From Polynucleobacter sp. MWH-UH24A (GTDB taxonomy: Bacteria; Pseudomonadota; Gammaproteobacteria; Burkholderiales; Burkholderiaceae), in the NCBI RefSeq assembly GCF_018687475.1, contig NZ_CP061292.1, forward strand, positions 558,001 through 622,000: a stretch of DNA of 64,000 nucleotides, given 5' to 3'. Shown here piece by piece: positions 35,357 through 46,371 of the stretch; within the stretch, counting starts at the first letter, position 1, and the number at the start of each line of letters is the position of its first letter. Under the pieces are notes generated by a model. That model was given only the letters and a program-made list of their open reading frames with translations. It did no database searches and was not told the DNA's origin. The position numbers were made by a program, and so were the translations under genes.

Positions 35357-36190
35357 ATGCTTAAAACTCGGATCGCAACGGCTATCGTTATGCTGGGTAT
35401 TTTGTTGCCAGTATTATTTTTGCTGCCCCCGATCTATCTCTCTGGTTTATTTTTTTTGGTTCTCGTGGCAGCCGCTTGGGAGTGGAGTCGCTTAATCGCT
35501 CCCAATGCATCGTATGCAGCTTATTTTTATGCTCTGGTGTGCGCCATGATTGTTCTTTTCCTAGGGCTCTTTGCAATTCCTTCAGTAGAAATTGCTTTAC
35601 TGAGCATTGCTCTAGCCTTTTGGCTAATTGGTATGCCAATGATCCTATCCCAAGGAATTCATCTTTCATTGTTGCGGTGGCGATTTATTTTTAGTGTCCT
35701 CGGATTCATTATTTTGCCGACCGCTTGGTTATCTTTGGATGTGCTCCGTGAGATTGGCTTGTGGTGGTTATTGAGTGCTTTGATATTGGTTTGGCTTGCT
35801 GATATTGGCGCCTATTTTGTTGGTAAGTCCTTTGGTCGACGAAAGCTTGCGAGCCAAATTAGTCCGGGTAAGTCTGTGGAGGGTGCTGTTGGCGGCTTAG
35901 TACTCTGTTTGATGTATGCGACCGCCTGTGCATGGTATTTACCTACTGGCGATTCCCTATTTGGGGCTTCACAGAGTAAATGGGGTTGGGGTTGGATGCT
36001 CCTGATGACGGTGATTTTGGTGGCTTACAGCATTATGGGAGATCTGTTTGAGTCTCAGCTCAAACGGATTGCAAAAGTGAAGGACAGCAGCCATTTATTA
36101 CCGGGTCATGGTGGGTTTTTGGATCGCGTTGATGCTTTATTGCCCGTCATGCCAATTGCTGCATTATTCTCGATAATGGTGAGAAGCTAA
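35357..36190 (+). CDS. cdsA: Phosphatidate cytidylyltransferase
   Basis: A 277-residue integral membrane enzyme that makes CDP-diacylglycerol, with about seven or eight helices. The signature is complete: SQLKRIAKVKDSSHLLPGHG, then GFLDRVDALL near the C-terminus. ATG 35357 is 5 bases after uppS; the open frame from 35261 overlaps uppS and lacks conservation. Confidence 0.95.
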   Translation: MLKTRIATAIVMLGILLPVLFLLPPIYLSGLFFLVLVAAAWEWSRLIAPNASYAAYFYALVCAMIVLFLGLFAIPSVEIALLSIALAFWLIGMPMILSQGIHLSLLRWRFIFSVLGFIILPTAWLSLDVLREIGLWWLLSALILVWLADIGAYFVGKSFGRRKLASQISPGKSVEGAVGGLVLCLMYATACAWYLPTGDSLFGASQSKWGWGWMLLMTVILVAYSIMGDLFESQLKRIAKVKDSSHLLPGHGGFLDRVDALLPVMPIAALFSIMVRS

Positions 36191-36204
36191 AACCACCTCG
36201 TACT

Positions 36205-37413
36205 ATGCACGATCTCATCACGCGAAAGCTTTGCATTTTAGGATCTACCGGATCAATCGGCGTGAATACGCTTGACGTGATACGTGCTCATCCAGATCAA
36301 TTTAAGGTGACTGCACTCACTGCTGGTCGACAAATTCAACGTTTAGCCGAGCAATGTTTGGAGTTCAGGCCCAAGATCGCAGTCGTTCACTCTGCAACTG
36401 ACGCAAAAACGCTACAGGAACTCCTAGAAGGCAAGGGCCTATCGATCGCAGTGCATCATGGCGAGGCAGGTCTCATGAGTGCCGTAACGGAAAGCGAGTG
36501 CGATACCGTCATGGCTGCCATTGTTGGTGCCGCGGGTCTTTTGCCTACCTTACGAGCAGCTGAGCTTGGCAAACGAGTATTGCTTGCGAATAAAGAATCT
36601 CTGGTGATGTCTGGTGATATTTTTATGAATGCCGCGATCCAGGGTGGCGCAGAGTTGCTGCCAATCGATAGTGAACACAATGCAATTTTTCAGTGCTTAC
36701 CACCACACTTCACAAGTCCCAAAAATACCTCGCGTATGAAAGAGCATTTGGGGGTTGAGGAAATTTGGTTAACGGCTTCCGGAGGCCCTTTCCGAAACAC
36801 CCCAATCGATCAACTAGCGAACATCACACCGGATCAGGCATGTGCTCATCCGAACTGGGTGATGGGTCGCAAAATTTCAGTTGATTCTGCAACGATGATG
36901 AACAAGGGTCTTGAGGTGATTGAGGCACATTGGTTATTTGGCCTCCCCCTTGAGCAAATTAAGGTGCTTATTCATCCGGAAAGCGTAGTGCATTCCATGG
37001 TGCGTTATCGAGATGGCTCGGTCATGGCCCAACTCGGGCAACCGGATATGCGCACACCGATTGCATTTGGTTTAGCTTGGCCCAATCGAATCGATGCTGG
37101 CGTTGCGCCTCTTGATTTGACTCAGTTATCAGGCTTGCACTTTACTGAACCAGATCTGCAGCGTTTTCCATGCTTAGGACTTGCATTTGCTGCTGCAAAG
37201 CAGGGGGGGACGAGCCCAACGGTTCTAAATGCTGCCAATGAGATCGCAGTTGCTGCCTTTCTAGAGAACCGCTTACCGTATTTAAAAATAGCGCAGGCTG
37301 TTGAGTTTGCGCTTAATCAACTCCCCGGTCAAAAGGCAGGCTCTTTAGATGAAGTTTTAGCGGTTGATCGAGAGGCTCGCCTTAGAACCAGTGATTGGAT
37401 TGCACGCCAATAA
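36205..37413 (+). CDS. dxr: 1-deoxy-D-xylulose 5-phosphate reductoisomerase
   Basis: A 402-residue NADPH enzyme, the committed step of the MEP isoprenoid pathway. Nucleotide-binding LCILGSTGSIGVNTLDVI (9-26), LLANKESLVMSG, metal-binding LPIDSEHNAIFQCL, and SVDSATMMNKGLEVIEAHWLF are present. It follows cdsA by 14 bases and feeds UppS with isoprenoid units. Confidence 0.97.
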   Translation: MHDLITRKLCILGSTGSIGVNTLDVIRAHPDQFKVTALTAGRQIQRLAEQCLEFRPKIAVVHSATDAKTLQELLEGKGLSIAVHHGEAGLMSAVTESECDTVMAAIVGAAGLLPTLRAAELGKRVLLANKESLVMSGDIFMNAAIQGGAELLPIDSEHNAIFQCLPPHFTSPKNTSRMKEHLGVEEIWLTASGGPFRNTPIDQLANITPDQACAHPNWVMGRKISVDSATMMNKGLEVIEAHWLFGLPLEQIKVLIHPESVVHSMVRYRDGSVMAQLGQPDMRTPIAFGLAWPNRIDAGVAPLDLTQLSGLHFTEPDLQRFPCLGLAFAAAKQGGTSPTVLNAANEIAVAAFLENRLPYLKIAQAVEFALNQLPGQKAGSLDEVLAVDREARLRTSDWIARQ

Positions 37414-37415
37414 GC

Positions 37416-38540
37416 ATGGAAGCGATTTCAACACTTCTTTATTTCTTAATCACCATCGGTATCTTGGTGAGTTTTCATGAGTTCGGACATTACACTGCCG
37501 CTCGCATGTGCGGGGTCAAAGTATTGCGGTTTGCAGTTGGCTTTGGAAAACCACTCCTGACCCTAAAATCAAAATCTGGAACGGAGTGGGTAATTGCTGC
37601 GATTCCTTTAGGTGGTTATGTAAAGCTTTTGGATGGGCGTGATTCCGAGCAGCAGATTTCACCAGAGGAGCAAGCGCTCGCCTTTGATACCCAACCTTTA
37701 TGGCAGCGCTCATTCATTGTTGCTGCTGGTCCGCTTGCCAACTTCTTATTAGCGGTCATCTTGTTGGCATTCATATACATCAATGGTGTCCCACAACTTC
37801 CCGCTCAGATTCAAGCGCCGGCCGAACAAACCCTAGCAGCCAACTTAGATATGGAAAAAGGCGACGAGATTTTGGCGTGGAAGTCTACAGGCGATGACGA
37901 ATTTATACCGATTGTGAGTTGGAACGATTTGCGTTGGCGTTTGTTGGATGCAATTACTGCAGAGCGCGGCTTTTCTATAGAGCTTGAGGCAGAGTCTGGA
38001 AAGCGTCACGTCGTGGAATTTAAGGGAGATGCATTACCCCGTCTTTCACCAAATACCGACCCCTTTGCTCGTTTGGGTATTTTGCCAATTCCAGGCAAAG
38101 ATGCAGATGGTCAGTCTACGTGGTTTGAGCTTCAGCTCGGTCCAATTGATTCACTTATTTATGCGGGTGAACGGGTTTGGTTGATTACCAAAGTCTCGAC
38201 GCGAATGATGATTGGTCTAGTTACCGGGGAGACCTCCCTAAAGCAGCTCAGTGGTCCAATAAGTATTGCCGATATGGCGGGTAAATCAGCACAGTTTGGC
38301 TGGCAATCCTTCGTCTCTTTTCTGGCACTTCTCAGCATCAGTATTGGTTTATTAAACCTTATCCCTTTGCCAATGTTGGATGGCGGCCAGCTCATGTATG
38401 ATGCATGGGAACTAGTCACTGGAAGGCGCTTATCCATTGAGTTGCAAGCGGTCTTTCAGCGGCTTGGCTTTATATTAATTATTGCACTCACATTATTTGC
38501 TGTATTTAACGATCTACAACGCTTATTTCCGTCTTCATGA
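37416..38540 (+). CDS. rseP: RseP-type site-2 zinc metalloprotease
   Basis: A 374-residue inner-membrane protease that cleaves anti-sigma factor within the membrane in the envelope stress response. The zinc motif HEFGH is near residue 22-26; the central PDZ region (about 120-220) and the C-terminal NLIPLPMLDGGQL motif follow. ATG 37416 is 2 bases past the dxr stop and gives the right N-terminal helix. The end overlaps bamA as ATGA. Confidence 0.94.
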   Translation: MEAISTLLYFLITIGILVSFHEFGHYTAARMCGVKVLRFAVGFGKPLLTLKSKSGTEWVIAAIPLGGYVKLLDGRDSEQQISPEEQALAFDTQPLWQRSFIVAAGPLANFLLAVILLAFIYINGVPQLPAQIQAPAEQTLAANLDMEKGDEILAWKSTGDDEFIPIVSWNDLRWRLLDAITAERGFSIELEAESGKRHVVEFKGDALPRLSPNTDPFARLGILPIPGKDADGQSTWFELQLGPIDSLIYAGERVWLITKVSTRMMIGLVTGETSLKQLSGPISIADMAGKSAQFGWQSFVSFLALLSISIGLLNLIPLPMLDGGQLMYDAWELVTGRRLSIELQAVFQRLGFILIIALTLFAVFNDLQRLFPSS

Positions 38541-40882
38541 TCCGTTTTTCGTCATTTCTCAATCGCCTGATGCGCTATTTGGCCGGTAGCTTTAGCGCTA
38601 TCTTTTTAGCCATGGCTGCATTGACTCAACCAGCAGTTGCTGCGGACTCATTTGTTGTTAAAGATATTCGGATTGAAGGTTTACAGCGGGTTGAGCCTGG
38701 CACCGTATTTAGTTATCTCCCCGTTCAAGTGGGTGAGCGTTTTACCCCCGAAAAGGCTGCCGATTCGATTAAAGCCTTATATGCGACTGGATTCTTTCGG
38801 GATGTGCAGATTCAGGCGCAGGGCGACGTCCTAATTGTGATTGTGGATGAGCGCCCCACGATCTCCCGGATTGAGTTCACGGGTATGAAGGAATTTGATC
38901 CTGAAGTGGTTCGCAAATCATTACGAAGCGTCGGGGTAGCGGATGCCCGTTTTTATGACAAGGCCTTGATTGATAAAGCGGAGCAGGAGCTCAAGCGTCA
39001 ATATGTGAGTAAGGGATTGTTTGCGGCCGAGGTGGTTACAACGGTTACGCCAGGAGCGCGAAATCAAGTAGCGATCTTCTTCAATATTGATGAAGGGCCG
39101 GTAGCTAAGATTAAGGAAATTAATTTCATTGGTAACAAGGTATTTAGTGAAAGCACCTTGCGCAGTCAGATGCAGCTGCAAACCGGTGGTTGGCTGTCGT
39201 GGTACTCCAAAGATAATTTGTACTCGAAGCAAAAGCTAACTGCTGATCTTGAGACTATTCGTTCGTATTACCTAAATCGGGGCTATCTTGAGTTTGTGAT
39301 CGAATCGACCCAAGTGTCCATTACCCCGGATAAACGCGATATCTATCTGACAATCAGTATTCGTGAAGGTAATAAATTTACCGTCAAGAACATTAGTCTG
39401 GCCGGGGAGTTATTAGGTAAGGAAAAGGAGTTTCAATCTCTATTGACCATCAAAGCTGGCGATACCTTCTCATCGGCAAAGTTGGCAGAAAGTACCAAAG
39501 CAATTGCTGAGAAACTTGGTTCGTATGGCTATGCTTTTGCAGTCATCAATCCACAGCCCGATATCCGACGCGATTTAAATGAAGTAGATATAACGTTGGT
39601 GATCGATGCGGGGCGTCGAGTCTATGTACGCAAAGTCGAAATTACGGGTAATTCAAAGACGAGGGATCTGGTGATTCGGCGTGAAATGCGTCAGTTTGAG
39701 AGCGCCTGGTTTGATAGTGAAAAGATCCGGATCTCTAAAGAGCGGATTGGTCGAACAGGCTATGTGAAGGATAGTGAAATTACCACCGCCGATGTTCCTG
39801 GCTCGCCCGATCAGGTCGATGTGAACGTCAAGGTTGAGGAAAAACCAACCGGTGCGATTTCGATTGGTGCCGGATTTTCTTCTACTGAAAAATTAATCCT
39901 GACCGCCGGTATTAATCAAGAAAATGCGTTTGGAACCGGAACCAGTATTGGTCTTAATTTCTCGCTCGGCAAGATTAATCAATCCTTAGCACTTTCACAG
40001 TACGACCCTTACTTTACTGAAGATGGTATTAGTCGATACACTGACTTTTTCTATCGTTCTAATAAGCCACTGTATTACGTCGGCGATCCCGATTATCAAA
40101 TTAAATCTTTCGGAACAAACTTAAAGTTTGGAGTGCCCTATACCGAGGTGGATCGGGTGTTTTTTGGTACAGCGTTAGAGTTTTTCGATATTTACGTGAC
40201 TCAAAATACTCCGCAACCCTATCAGACCTATGTGCAGGATTGGGGTCAGACCATCCCAAGTCGGCTACAAACTTATAACATTCCAATCACGGTTGGCTGG
40301 GCACGCGATGGTCGCGATAGTGCTCTGATTCCATCCAAAGGATCGCTCCAACGTTTATCGGGAGAAGTTGGAACACCTCTTGGCAATCTGCTGTTCTATC
40401 AATTAAATGCCCAATATCAGCAATACCATTCATTCTCCAAAGGCAATATCCTGTCCTTTAATGGAGAGATTGGCTATGGCGAGGGTTATGGCAACAAGCC
40501 ATACCCCATTACCAAGAACTATTTCGTAGGCGGTATTGGTTCGGTGAGGGGGTATGCGCCGGGTTCGCTTGGACCAAAGTATTTCAATACCACCACGGGT
40601 ACCTTCTTGCCAACTGGTGGCCAGTCTAAGATTGTCACCAATGTTGAATATACCTTCCCGGTTCCAGGTTCCGGGGTAGATAAGACCTTGCGCCTCTTTA
40701 CCTTTGCGGACGGCGGTAATGCCTTCCAGGACATCAACTTGGTTCTGCGCTACTCCTACGGAGTGGGTTTATCATGGATATCCCCATTGGGCCCGTTAAA
40801 ATTCAGCTACGGTATTCCAATCAATGCACAGCCGACGGATAATATCCAAAGACTGCAGTTTCAGGTGGGTACAGCGTTTTAA
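38537..40882 (+). CDS. bamA: Outer membrane protein assembly factor BamA
   Basis: A 781-residue Omp85 protein, core of the BAM complex. Signal peptide (about 1-35, ending AVAA), five POTRA domains beginning FVVKDIRIEGLQRVEPGTVF, then a 16-strand barrel. VRGY in GGIGSVRGYAPGSLG is the conserved loop-6 motif, and the protein ends in Phe (VGTAF) as outer-membrane barrels do. It is coupled to rseP. Confidence 0.97.
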   Translation: MIRFSSFLNRLMRYLAGSFSAIFLAMAALTQPAVAADSFVVKDIRIEGLQRVEPGTVFSYLPVQVGERFTPEKAADSIKALYATGFFRDVQIQAQGDVLIVIVDERPTISRIEFTGMKEFDPEVVRKSLRSVGVADARFYDKALIDKAEQELKRQYVSKGLFAAEVVTTVTPGARNQVAIFFNIDEGPVAKIKEINFIGNKVFSESTLRSQMQLQTGGWLSWYSKDNLYSKQKLTADLETIRSYYLNRGYLEFVIESTQVSITPDKRDIYLTISIREGNKFTVKNISLAGELLGKEKEFQSLLTIKAGDTFSSAKLAESTKAIAEKLGSYGYAFAVINPQPDIRRDLNEVDITLVIDAGRRVYVRKVEITGNSKTRDLVIRREMRQFESAWFDSEKIRISKERIGRTGYVKDSEITTADVPGSPDQVDVNVKVEEKPTGAISIGAGFSSTEKLILTAGINQENAFGTGTSIGLNFSLGKINQSLALSQYDPYFTEDGISRYTDFFYRSNKPLYYVGDPDYQIKSFGTNLKFGVPYTEVDRVFFGTALEFFDIYVTQNTPQPYQTYVQDWGQTIPSRLQTYNIPITVGWARDGRDSALIPSKGSLQRLSGEVGTPLGNLLFYQLNAQYQQYHSFSKGNILSFNGEIGYGEGYGNKPYPITKNYFVGGIGSVRGYAPGSLGPKYFNTTTGTFLPTGGQSKIVTNVEYTFPVPGSGVDKTLRLFTFADGGNAFQDINLVLRYSYGVGLSWISPLGPLKFSYGIPINAQPTDNIQRLQFQVGTAF

Positions 40883-40893
40883 TCGTAAGGAAA

Positions 40894-41427
40894 ATGATGA
40901 TGATTCAGGGATTAATGACCAAAGTGTCTAAATTAGTTATTACTGCATTCTTGACGGGTGTTTGTGCTGTGGCCTTTGCGCAAGATGCCCCGCCTCGCAT
41001 TGCTTTTGTAAATGCCGAAAAGATTTTTGTTGAGTCCAATATGGCAAAAGCAGCCCAATCGCGTTTGCAAAATGAGTTTGCAAAGCGTCAGAATGAAATT
41101 CGGGATGGCGCTCAAAAAATTAAGGCAGCTGCTGAGAAATTAGATAAAGACGCCGCCGTAATGCCTGAAGCGGAGAGAATTCGAAAGCAGAGGGAGCTGG
41201 CTGATTTCGATCGAGAGTTACAGCGTAAGAATCGTGAGTTAAACGATGATGCTAATCAACGTAATGCTGAAGAGCGAGCAAAAATTGCAGAAAAGGCAAA
41301 TATTGCAATTCGACAAGTGGCTGAACAGCGTAAGATCGATGTGATTTTTCAAGAGCCCCCAGCCTACCTCAATCCGAGACTTGATGTGACCGATGAGGTG
41401 ATAAGGGTCTTAAATAATCTCAAGTAA
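40894..41427 (+). CDS. skp: Periplasmic chaperone Skp / OmpH
   Basis: A 177-residue chaperone with a signal peptide (about 1-30, ending AVAFA). The mature protein starts with RIAFVNAEKIFVES, followed by the long basic coiled-coil arms and a final VDVIFQEPPAYLNPRLDVTDEVI that returns to the body. It holds unfolded outer-membrane proteins for BamA, directly upstream. Confidence 0.92.
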   Translation: MMMIQGLMTKVSKLVITAFLTGVCAVAFAQDAPPRIAFVNAEKIFVESNMAKAAQSRLQNEFAKRQNEIRDGAQKIKAAAEKLDKDAAVMPEAERIRKQRELADFDRELQRKNRELNDDANQRNAEERAKIAEKANIAIRQVAEQRKIDVIFQEPPAYLNPRLDVTDEVIRVLNNLK

Positions 41428-41432
41428 TTCAG

Positions 41433-42506
41433 ATGCCAACCGCCATCGAGCTAGCCGAACAATTTCAAGTTAGCTTGGTGGGGGATGGTTCCCGATTGCT
41501 GCGCTCACTCGCTCCGTTAGAGCGAGCTCAATCTGACGAGATCTCCTTTCTATCCAATCCCCTCTATCGCCAACAGGCACTGGCAAGTGGTGCGGGTGCA
41601 TTAATCGTTAGTGATGCGGACTTCCAGTTTTTGAAAGCCCATTCCAAGTCTGCTGAGACGACCTATTTTGTTTCTAAAAATCCTTACGCCAGCTTTGCCA
41701 AGATGGCTCAGTGGTTTGCAAAGCAAGGCGCATCAAGTTACCCCCCCGGAATTAGTCCCATGGCGGTCGTCGATAAAACTGCCAAAATTCCTGCCTCATG
41801 CCATATTGGGCCCTTTGTGCAAATTGGGCCTGGCGTTTCTTTGGGTGAGCGCACGGTTCTTTTAGGTCAAATCAGTATTGGTGAGGGCGCTAGCTTAGGG
41901 GATGATTGCCTCATTTATCCCAATGTCACCATTTATCACGATTGCGTCATTGGCGATCGTTGCATTGTTCATAGTGGTGCTGTAATCGGAGCGGATGGTT
42001 TTGGCTTTGCCCCTGATTTTTCATCGCAAGGGGGTCAATGGCTCAAAATCCCTCAAACCGGTGGGGTGCGCATTGGTCAAGACGTTGAAGTGGGAGCTTG
42101 CACAACAATTGATCGGGGAGCGATGGCCAATACCATGATTGGTGATGGTTGCAAGATTGATAACCAAGTACAAATTGCGCACAATGTGGTGATTGGTATT
42201 CATACCGTGATTGCTGGTTGTGCCGCTATCGCGGGTAGCACGACCATTGGTAATTACTGCGTAATTGGAGGCAATGCAAATTTTGCGGGCCATCTTCAGA
42301 TCGCAGACCGAACAACCGTATCAGGCGGTACCCCAGTGATTCGATCCATTACTGAGCCGGGTACGCATATTACCGGCGTTTTTCCTTCAATGCCCCATTC
42401 CGCTTGGGAACGAAATGCTGCGATTCTGCGCGGACTGGATAAAATACGGGAGCGGATTCGGGATCTCGAAAGTAAATCTTCAGATTCGGTCACCAAACCC
42501 GATTAG
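41433..42506 (+). CDS. lpxD: UDP-3-O-acylglucosamine N-acyltransferase
   Basis: A 357-residue enzyme for the third step of lipid A synthesis. A uridine-binding N-terminal domain (1-100) is followed by a left-handed beta-helix of hexapeptides (about 105-300; catalytic His in [15 protein letters not shown]) and a short C-terminal helix. First of the lpxD-fabZ-lpxA-lpxB cluster. Confidence 0.96.
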   Translation: MPTAIELAEQFQVSLVGDGSRLLRSLAPLERAQSDEISFLSNPLYRQQALASGAGALIVSDADFQFLKAHSKSAETTYFVSKNPYASFAKMAQWFAKQGASSYPPGISPMAVVDKTAKIPASCHIGPFVQIGPGVSLGERTVLLGQISIGEGASLGDDCLIYPNVTIYHDCVIGDRCIVHSGAVIGADGFGFAPDFSSQGGQWLKIPQTGGVRIGQDVEVGACTTIDRGAMANTMIGDGCKIDNQVQIAHNVVIGIHTVIAGCAAIAGSTTIGNYCVIGGNANFAGHLQIADRTTVSGGTPVIRSITEPGTHITGVFPSMPHSAWERNAAILRGLDKIRERIRDLESKSSDSVTKPD

Positions 42507-42526
42507 TAACTTTTTATGGACACGCT

Positions 42527-42973
42527 ATGAGTCAAGCAGTGATTGATATTCACAGGATTTTGAAATTACTACCTCATCGGTATCCTTTTTTATTGGTGGA
42601 TCGGGTCATTGAGTTGGACCCCGGAAAAACGATCAAAGCATTGAAAAATGTCACGATGAATGAACCGTTCTTTCAAGGCCATTTCCCAGACTTTCCCGTG
42701 ATGCCAGGCGTTCTCATTATTGAAGCTTTAGCTCAAACGGCAGCACTCTTAACATTTTCCGAAGAGCATGATCCCGAAGATGTGTATTACTTTGCAGGAA
42801 TCGATGGCGCTCGCTTTAAACGGATCGTGCTTCCCGGTGATCAATTGATCATGCACGCGACATTTGAGCGCGGTAAGGCTGGTATTTATAAGTTTCAGGT
42901 CAAAGCGACTGTCCAAGATGAATTGGCAGCCGAAGCAGCAATTACCTGCGCAGTTCGAAAGAAGAGTGCGTAA
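42527..42973 (+). CDS. fabZ: 3-hydroxyacyl-[ACP] dehydratase FabZ
   Basis: A 148-residue hot-dog-fold enzyme. [14 protein letters not shown] carries the catalytic His, and [18 protein letters not shown] the Glu. It draws 3-hydroxyacyl-ACP into phospholipid, competing with LpxA for the same substrate, and overlaps lpxA by one base. Confidence 0.97.
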   Translation: MSQAVIDIHRILKLLPHRYPFLLVDRVIELDPGKTIKALKNVTMNEPFFQGHFPDFPVMPGVLIIEALAQTAALLTFSEEHDPEDVYYFAGIDGARFKRIVLPGDQLIMHATFERGKAGIYKFQVKATVQDELAAEAAITCAVRKKSA

Positions 42974-43767
42974 TGGCCACGATTCACGCAAGTGCCATTG
43001 TTGATCCCAAGGCGCAATTAGCCGATAACGTTGTTATTGGTCCGTATGCCGTGATTGGGCCACATGTCTCCTTGGGTTCAGGTTGTTCGATTGGATCGCA
43101 TAGTGTCATTGAGGGGCACACGACTCTTGGGCAAGATAATCGAATTGGTCACTTTGCTGCGATTGGTGGCGAACCGCAGGACATGAAATACCGCGGTGAG
43201 CCTACCCAACTCATTATTGGTGACCGAAATACGATTCGGGAGTTCACGACGATTCATACGGGTACCGCGCAAGATCAGGGAATTACTCGGATTGGTAATG
43301 ACAACTGGATCATGGCCTATGTGCATATTGCGCACGATTGCCAGATTGGTAATCACACCATCTTCTCAAGTAATGCCCAAATTGCTGGGCATGTGGAGGT
43401 GGGAGATTGGGCAATTCTCGGAGGCATGTCCGGTGTTCATCAGTTTGTTCGGATTGGTGCCCATGCGATGTTAGGCGGGGCCTCGGCTCTTGTGCAAGAT
43501 ATTCCACCATTTGTCATGGCGGCTGGGGATAAGGCGGGACCGCATGGTATCAATGTTGAGGGCTTAAAGCGACGCGGTTATTTGCCCGAGGCCATTATGG
43601 AACTGCGCAACGCCTACAAGGTTTTGTATAAAGATGGACTGAGTTTTGAAGATGCAAAAGTCGCTATCGATGCCATGGTAAAGAAACAAACCGATGCCAA
43701 AACTCAAGAGGCCTTGGTGCAATTTCATCAATTTCTAGCCGCCTCTAGTCGCGGCATTATCCGGTAA
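42973..43767 (+). CDS. lpxA: UDP-N-acetylglucosamine acyltransferase
   Basis: A 264-residue trimeric beta-helix enzyme, first step of lipid A. Hexapeptide repeats start at [27 protein letters not shown]; the catalytic His is in [13 protein letters not shown]; a C-terminal helical domain starts near residue 190 ([12 protein letters not shown]). Confidence 0.97.
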   Translation: MATIHASAIVDPKAQLADNVVIGPYAVIGPHVSLGSGCSIGSHSVIEGHTTLGQDNRIGHFAAIGGEPQDMKYRGEPTQLIIGDRNTIREFTTIHTGTAQDQGITRIGNDNWIMAYVHIAHDCQIGNHTIFSSNAQIAGHVEVGDWAILGGMSGVHQFVRIGAHAMLGGASALVQDIPPFVMAAGDKAGPHGINVEGLKRRGYLPEAIMELRNAYKVLYKDGLSFEDAKVAIDAMVKKQTDAKTQEALVQFHQFLAASSRGIIR

Positions 43768-43773
43768 TTCATT

Positions 43774-44937
43774 TTGCCGAGCCTGGCTTGTGTTGCAGGA
43801 GAGCCATCTGGGGATTTAATCGCAGCCCCCGCTCTTGCTGCCCTAAAGCAAATACCATCCACCCGCGATCTCCAGGTATTCGGAATTGGTGGGCCGGCCA
43901 TGCAAGCAGAAGGTTTTATCTCGCGCTGGCCGATGGAGACCTTAAGTGTGCGGGGCTATGTCGAAGCATTAGCGCAATTACCTGCCATTTTGCGATTACG
44001 CTCTGAGTTATTGCATTACCTCTTAAAGGTCGAGCGGCCCGATGTCTTTTTGGGGGTTGATGCGCCTGATTTTAATTTGGGGGTTGAGACTCGATTAAAG
44101 CAGGAAGGTATTGCAACCATTCATTTGGTATCGCCATCGATTTGGGCTTGGCGAGGTGGTCGTATTCACAAAATAGTACGCGCGGTCGATCGGGTTCTGT
44201 GTTTATTTCCGTTCGAACCCGAGATTTATGAGAAAGCTGGCATTGCAGCAAGCTATGTTGGTCACCCTTTAGCTAGCGAGATCCCAGAGATTGTGGATCA
44301 GGCTGGAGCAAAGAAAAGTTTGGAGATTGATGGCGTGGTGATTGCGGTGTTACCCGGCAGTCGTCAGTCAGAGATTGAGTTAATCGGCCCACTATTTTTT
44401 GAGACCATGGCCATTCTGGCAAACCAATTCAAGGGGCAAAACCTTCATTTTGTTCTTCCTGTTGCGGCACCCCATTTACGACCTGCAATTGAGGGTTTAC
44501 GACAGCAATTAGTTGCCAGTCATCCCGGTATTCAATTGATCTTATTGGACGGAGATGCCAATTTGGCTTTGGCTGCCGCTGACGTAGTGTTAATTGCTAG
44601 CGGCACCGCTACCTTGCAAGCAGCTCTTTGGAAAAAACCTATGGTTATATCGTATAAGGTGCCTTGGTTAACCGCACAGATTATGAAACGTCAGGGATAT
44701 CTACCCTACGTGGGTTTGCCTAATATTCTCTGTGGTGAGTTCGTGGTACCGGAGCTTTTGCAAGATGCTGCTAAGCCCGAAGACCTGGCTCGCGAAGTAA
44801 TGCATTGGTTAAATCATCCGGAGGCAGTTCAGGCTCTTCAAAAACGGTTTGAAGAGCTACATCGGATTCTGAAGCGACCGACTGGGCTTCTGGTAGCGCA
44901 AGCAATTGAACAAACCATCCACGAGCGAGTTCGGTAG
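43774..44937 (+). CDS. lpxB: Lipid-A-disaccharide synthase
   Basis: A 387-residue GT19 glycosyltransferase that joins lipid X to UDP-diacylglucosamine. Conserved VAGEPSGDLIAA (7-18), SPSIWAWRGGRI and VLPGSRQSEIE are present. The start is TTG 43774, since it places the conserved motif at the N-terminus; no ATG is available nearby. Confidence 0.95.
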   Translation: MPSLACVAGEPSGDLIAAPALAALKQIPSTRDLQVFGIGGPAMQAEGFISRWPMETLSVRGYVEALAQLPAILRLRSELLHYLLKVERPDVFLGVDAPDFNLGVETRLKQEGIATIHLVSPSIWAWRGGRIHKIVRAVDRVLCLFPFEPEIYEKAGIAASYVGHPLASEIPEIVDQAGAKKSLEIDGVVIAVLPGSRQSEIELIGPLFFETMAILANQFKGQNLHFVLPVAAPHLRPAIEGLRQQLVASHPGIQLILLDGDANLALAAADVVLIASGTATLQAALWKKPMVISYKVPWLTAQIMKRQGYLPYVGLPNILCGEFVVPELLQDAAKPEDLAREVMHWLNHPEAVQALQKRFEELHRILKRPTGLLVAQAIEQTIHERVR

Positions 44938-44940
44938 GCC

Positions 44941-45525
44941 ATGAGCACTATCTGGATTTGCGGTGTTGATGAAGCGGGGCGCGGCCCTTTGGTTGGCGCA
45001 GTTGTTGCTGGAGCAGTTGTACTGGATCCTCAGCAACCGATTGTTGGGCTAAAGGACTCAAAAAAATTAAGTCCTGCAAAGCGGGAAACCCTTTATACGG
45101 AGATTATGTCAAAGGCAAAGGCCTGGGGCATTGGCGAAGCATCTCCTCAGGAGATCGATCAGTTCAATATCTTGCAAGCGACCATGTTGGCAATGCAACG
45201 CGCAATACAGTCTCTAGTTGATCAGATGGGCGAGTGGCCAGGTGAAGCCCTGATCGATGGTAATCGTTGCCCTTCATTACCCATCCCAGCGCGCGCAATT
45301 GTTCAAGGGGATGCAAAAGAACCAGCCATCTCAGCAGCATCCATCCTTGCCAAGGTACATCGTGATCGACAAATGCAAATTTTGCATCTGCAATTTCCTC
45401 AGTATGGCTTTAATCAGCATATGGGTTATCCCACCGAGGCTCACATTGCAGCTCTGAAGCACTATGGCCCATGCCTAGAGCATCGGCGCTCATTTGCGCC
45501 AGTGCGGGAGCTTATTAATGCATAA
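44941..45525 (+). CDS. rnhB: Ribonuclease HII
   Basis: A 194-residue endonuclease that cuts RNA in RNA/DNA hybrids and single ribonucleotides. Catalytic acids are in [20 protein letters not shown] (Asp-Glu) and LIDGNRCP; the late [15 protein letters not shown] block is complete. It is three bases past lpxB. Confidence 0.96.
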   Translation: MSTIWICGVDEAGRGPLVGAVVAGAVVLDPQQPIVGLKDSKKLSPAKRETLYTEIMSKAKAWGIGEASPQEIDQFNILQATMLAMQRAIQSLVDQMGEWPGEALIDGNRCPSLPIPARAIVQGDAKEPAISAASILAKVHRDRQMQILHLQFPQYGFNQHMGYPTEAHIAALKHYGPCLEHRRSFAPVRELINA

Positions 45526-46345
45526 CCCCAAGGGTGTTATTTCATCAAAAGAAAATACCTTGCTCAAGCGAATTCGTCAGCTTCAGCAGGTAGGTAGTAA
45601 GGGTCAGAAGGCTCGCCAGGAGCATCAACTTGCCGTCATGGATGGAATCCATTTATTACAAGTATGGCAAGGTGACCCTCGTTTGGAGAGCATCGTAATC
45701 ACTCAAGGGGCGCTTGCTAATGCTGAAATTGCGCACATCATTCACACGCATTGCGAACAATGCCCAGAAGCTGAAATCCAGTTGGTTGATGAGGTCTTAT
45801 GGCCTTCAATTAGTGAGCTGGAGTACGCACCTCAAATCATGGGTTTAGTTCGTCTAGAGCCTCTAAAAAATACGTCCAAGAACTTACTGGGCGACACCAT
45901 TGTTTTAGATGCTGTTCAGGATGCTGGTAATGTCGGAACAATTTTGCGCACGGCTTTAGCATGTCATTTCTATCAAATTGTGTGTACGGTTGGAACTGCT
46001 CATATTTGGTCGCCTAAAGTAACTCGGGCAGCGATGGGCGCACATCGCTATTTGACTTTTTATGAGGCGCAAAGTGTCGATGAGGTGACCAGTAATATTG
46101 AGGCGCCTTTGTTGGCAACTGCCATGACCGCTGAGCGCTCGCTCTATTCTATGCAAGCACTTCTACAAAAGCCAGTTGCTTGGGTATTTGGTAATGAGGG
46201 GCAAGGGGTCTCTCCTGAGCTTTCACAACAAGCCACTTCGATTCGGGTTCCTCAAAATCCAAAGCTGGAGTCTTTAAATGTAGCGAGTACTGCAGCAGTA
46301 TGTTTGTATGAGACCTTGCGCGTGCGAGGGCAATTTAATACTTAA
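45518..46345 (+). CDS. TrmH/SpoU-family RNA 2'-O-methyltransferase
   Basis: A 275-residue knotted methyltransferase. N-terminal substrate-binding part ([16 protein letters not shown] onward); motif 1 [11 protein letters not shown], motif 2 [14 protein letters not shown], motif 3 [22 protein letters not shown]. The family methylates ribose in rRNA or tRNA; the target here cannot be read from sequence. ATG 45518 overlaps the rnhB stop by 8 bases, while the frame from 45494 overlaps more. Confidence 0.88.
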   Translation: MHNPKGVISSKENTLLKRIRQLQQVGSKGQKARQEHQLAVMDGIHLLQVWQGDPRLESIVITQGALANAEIAHIIHTHCEQCPEAEIQLVDEVLWPSISELEYAPQIMGLVRLEPLKNTSKNLLGDTIVLDAVQDAGNVGTILRTALACHFYQIVCTVGTAHIWSPKVTRAAMGAHRYLTFYEAQSVDEVTSNIEAPLLATAMTAERSLYSMQALLQKPVAWVFGNEGQGVSPELSQQATSIRVPQNPKLESLNVASTAAVCLYETLRVRGQFNT

Positions 46346-46371
46346 CCATACCTAGCCGAGTATGGTTTTAT
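46344..46371. terminator. Bidirectional terminator between convergent genes
   Basis: AACCATAC and GTATGGTT form an 8-bp stem with an 8-base loop, followed by TTTTA on the plus strand. It spans the 6-base space between the methyltransferase and ppsR stops. Confidence 0.65.
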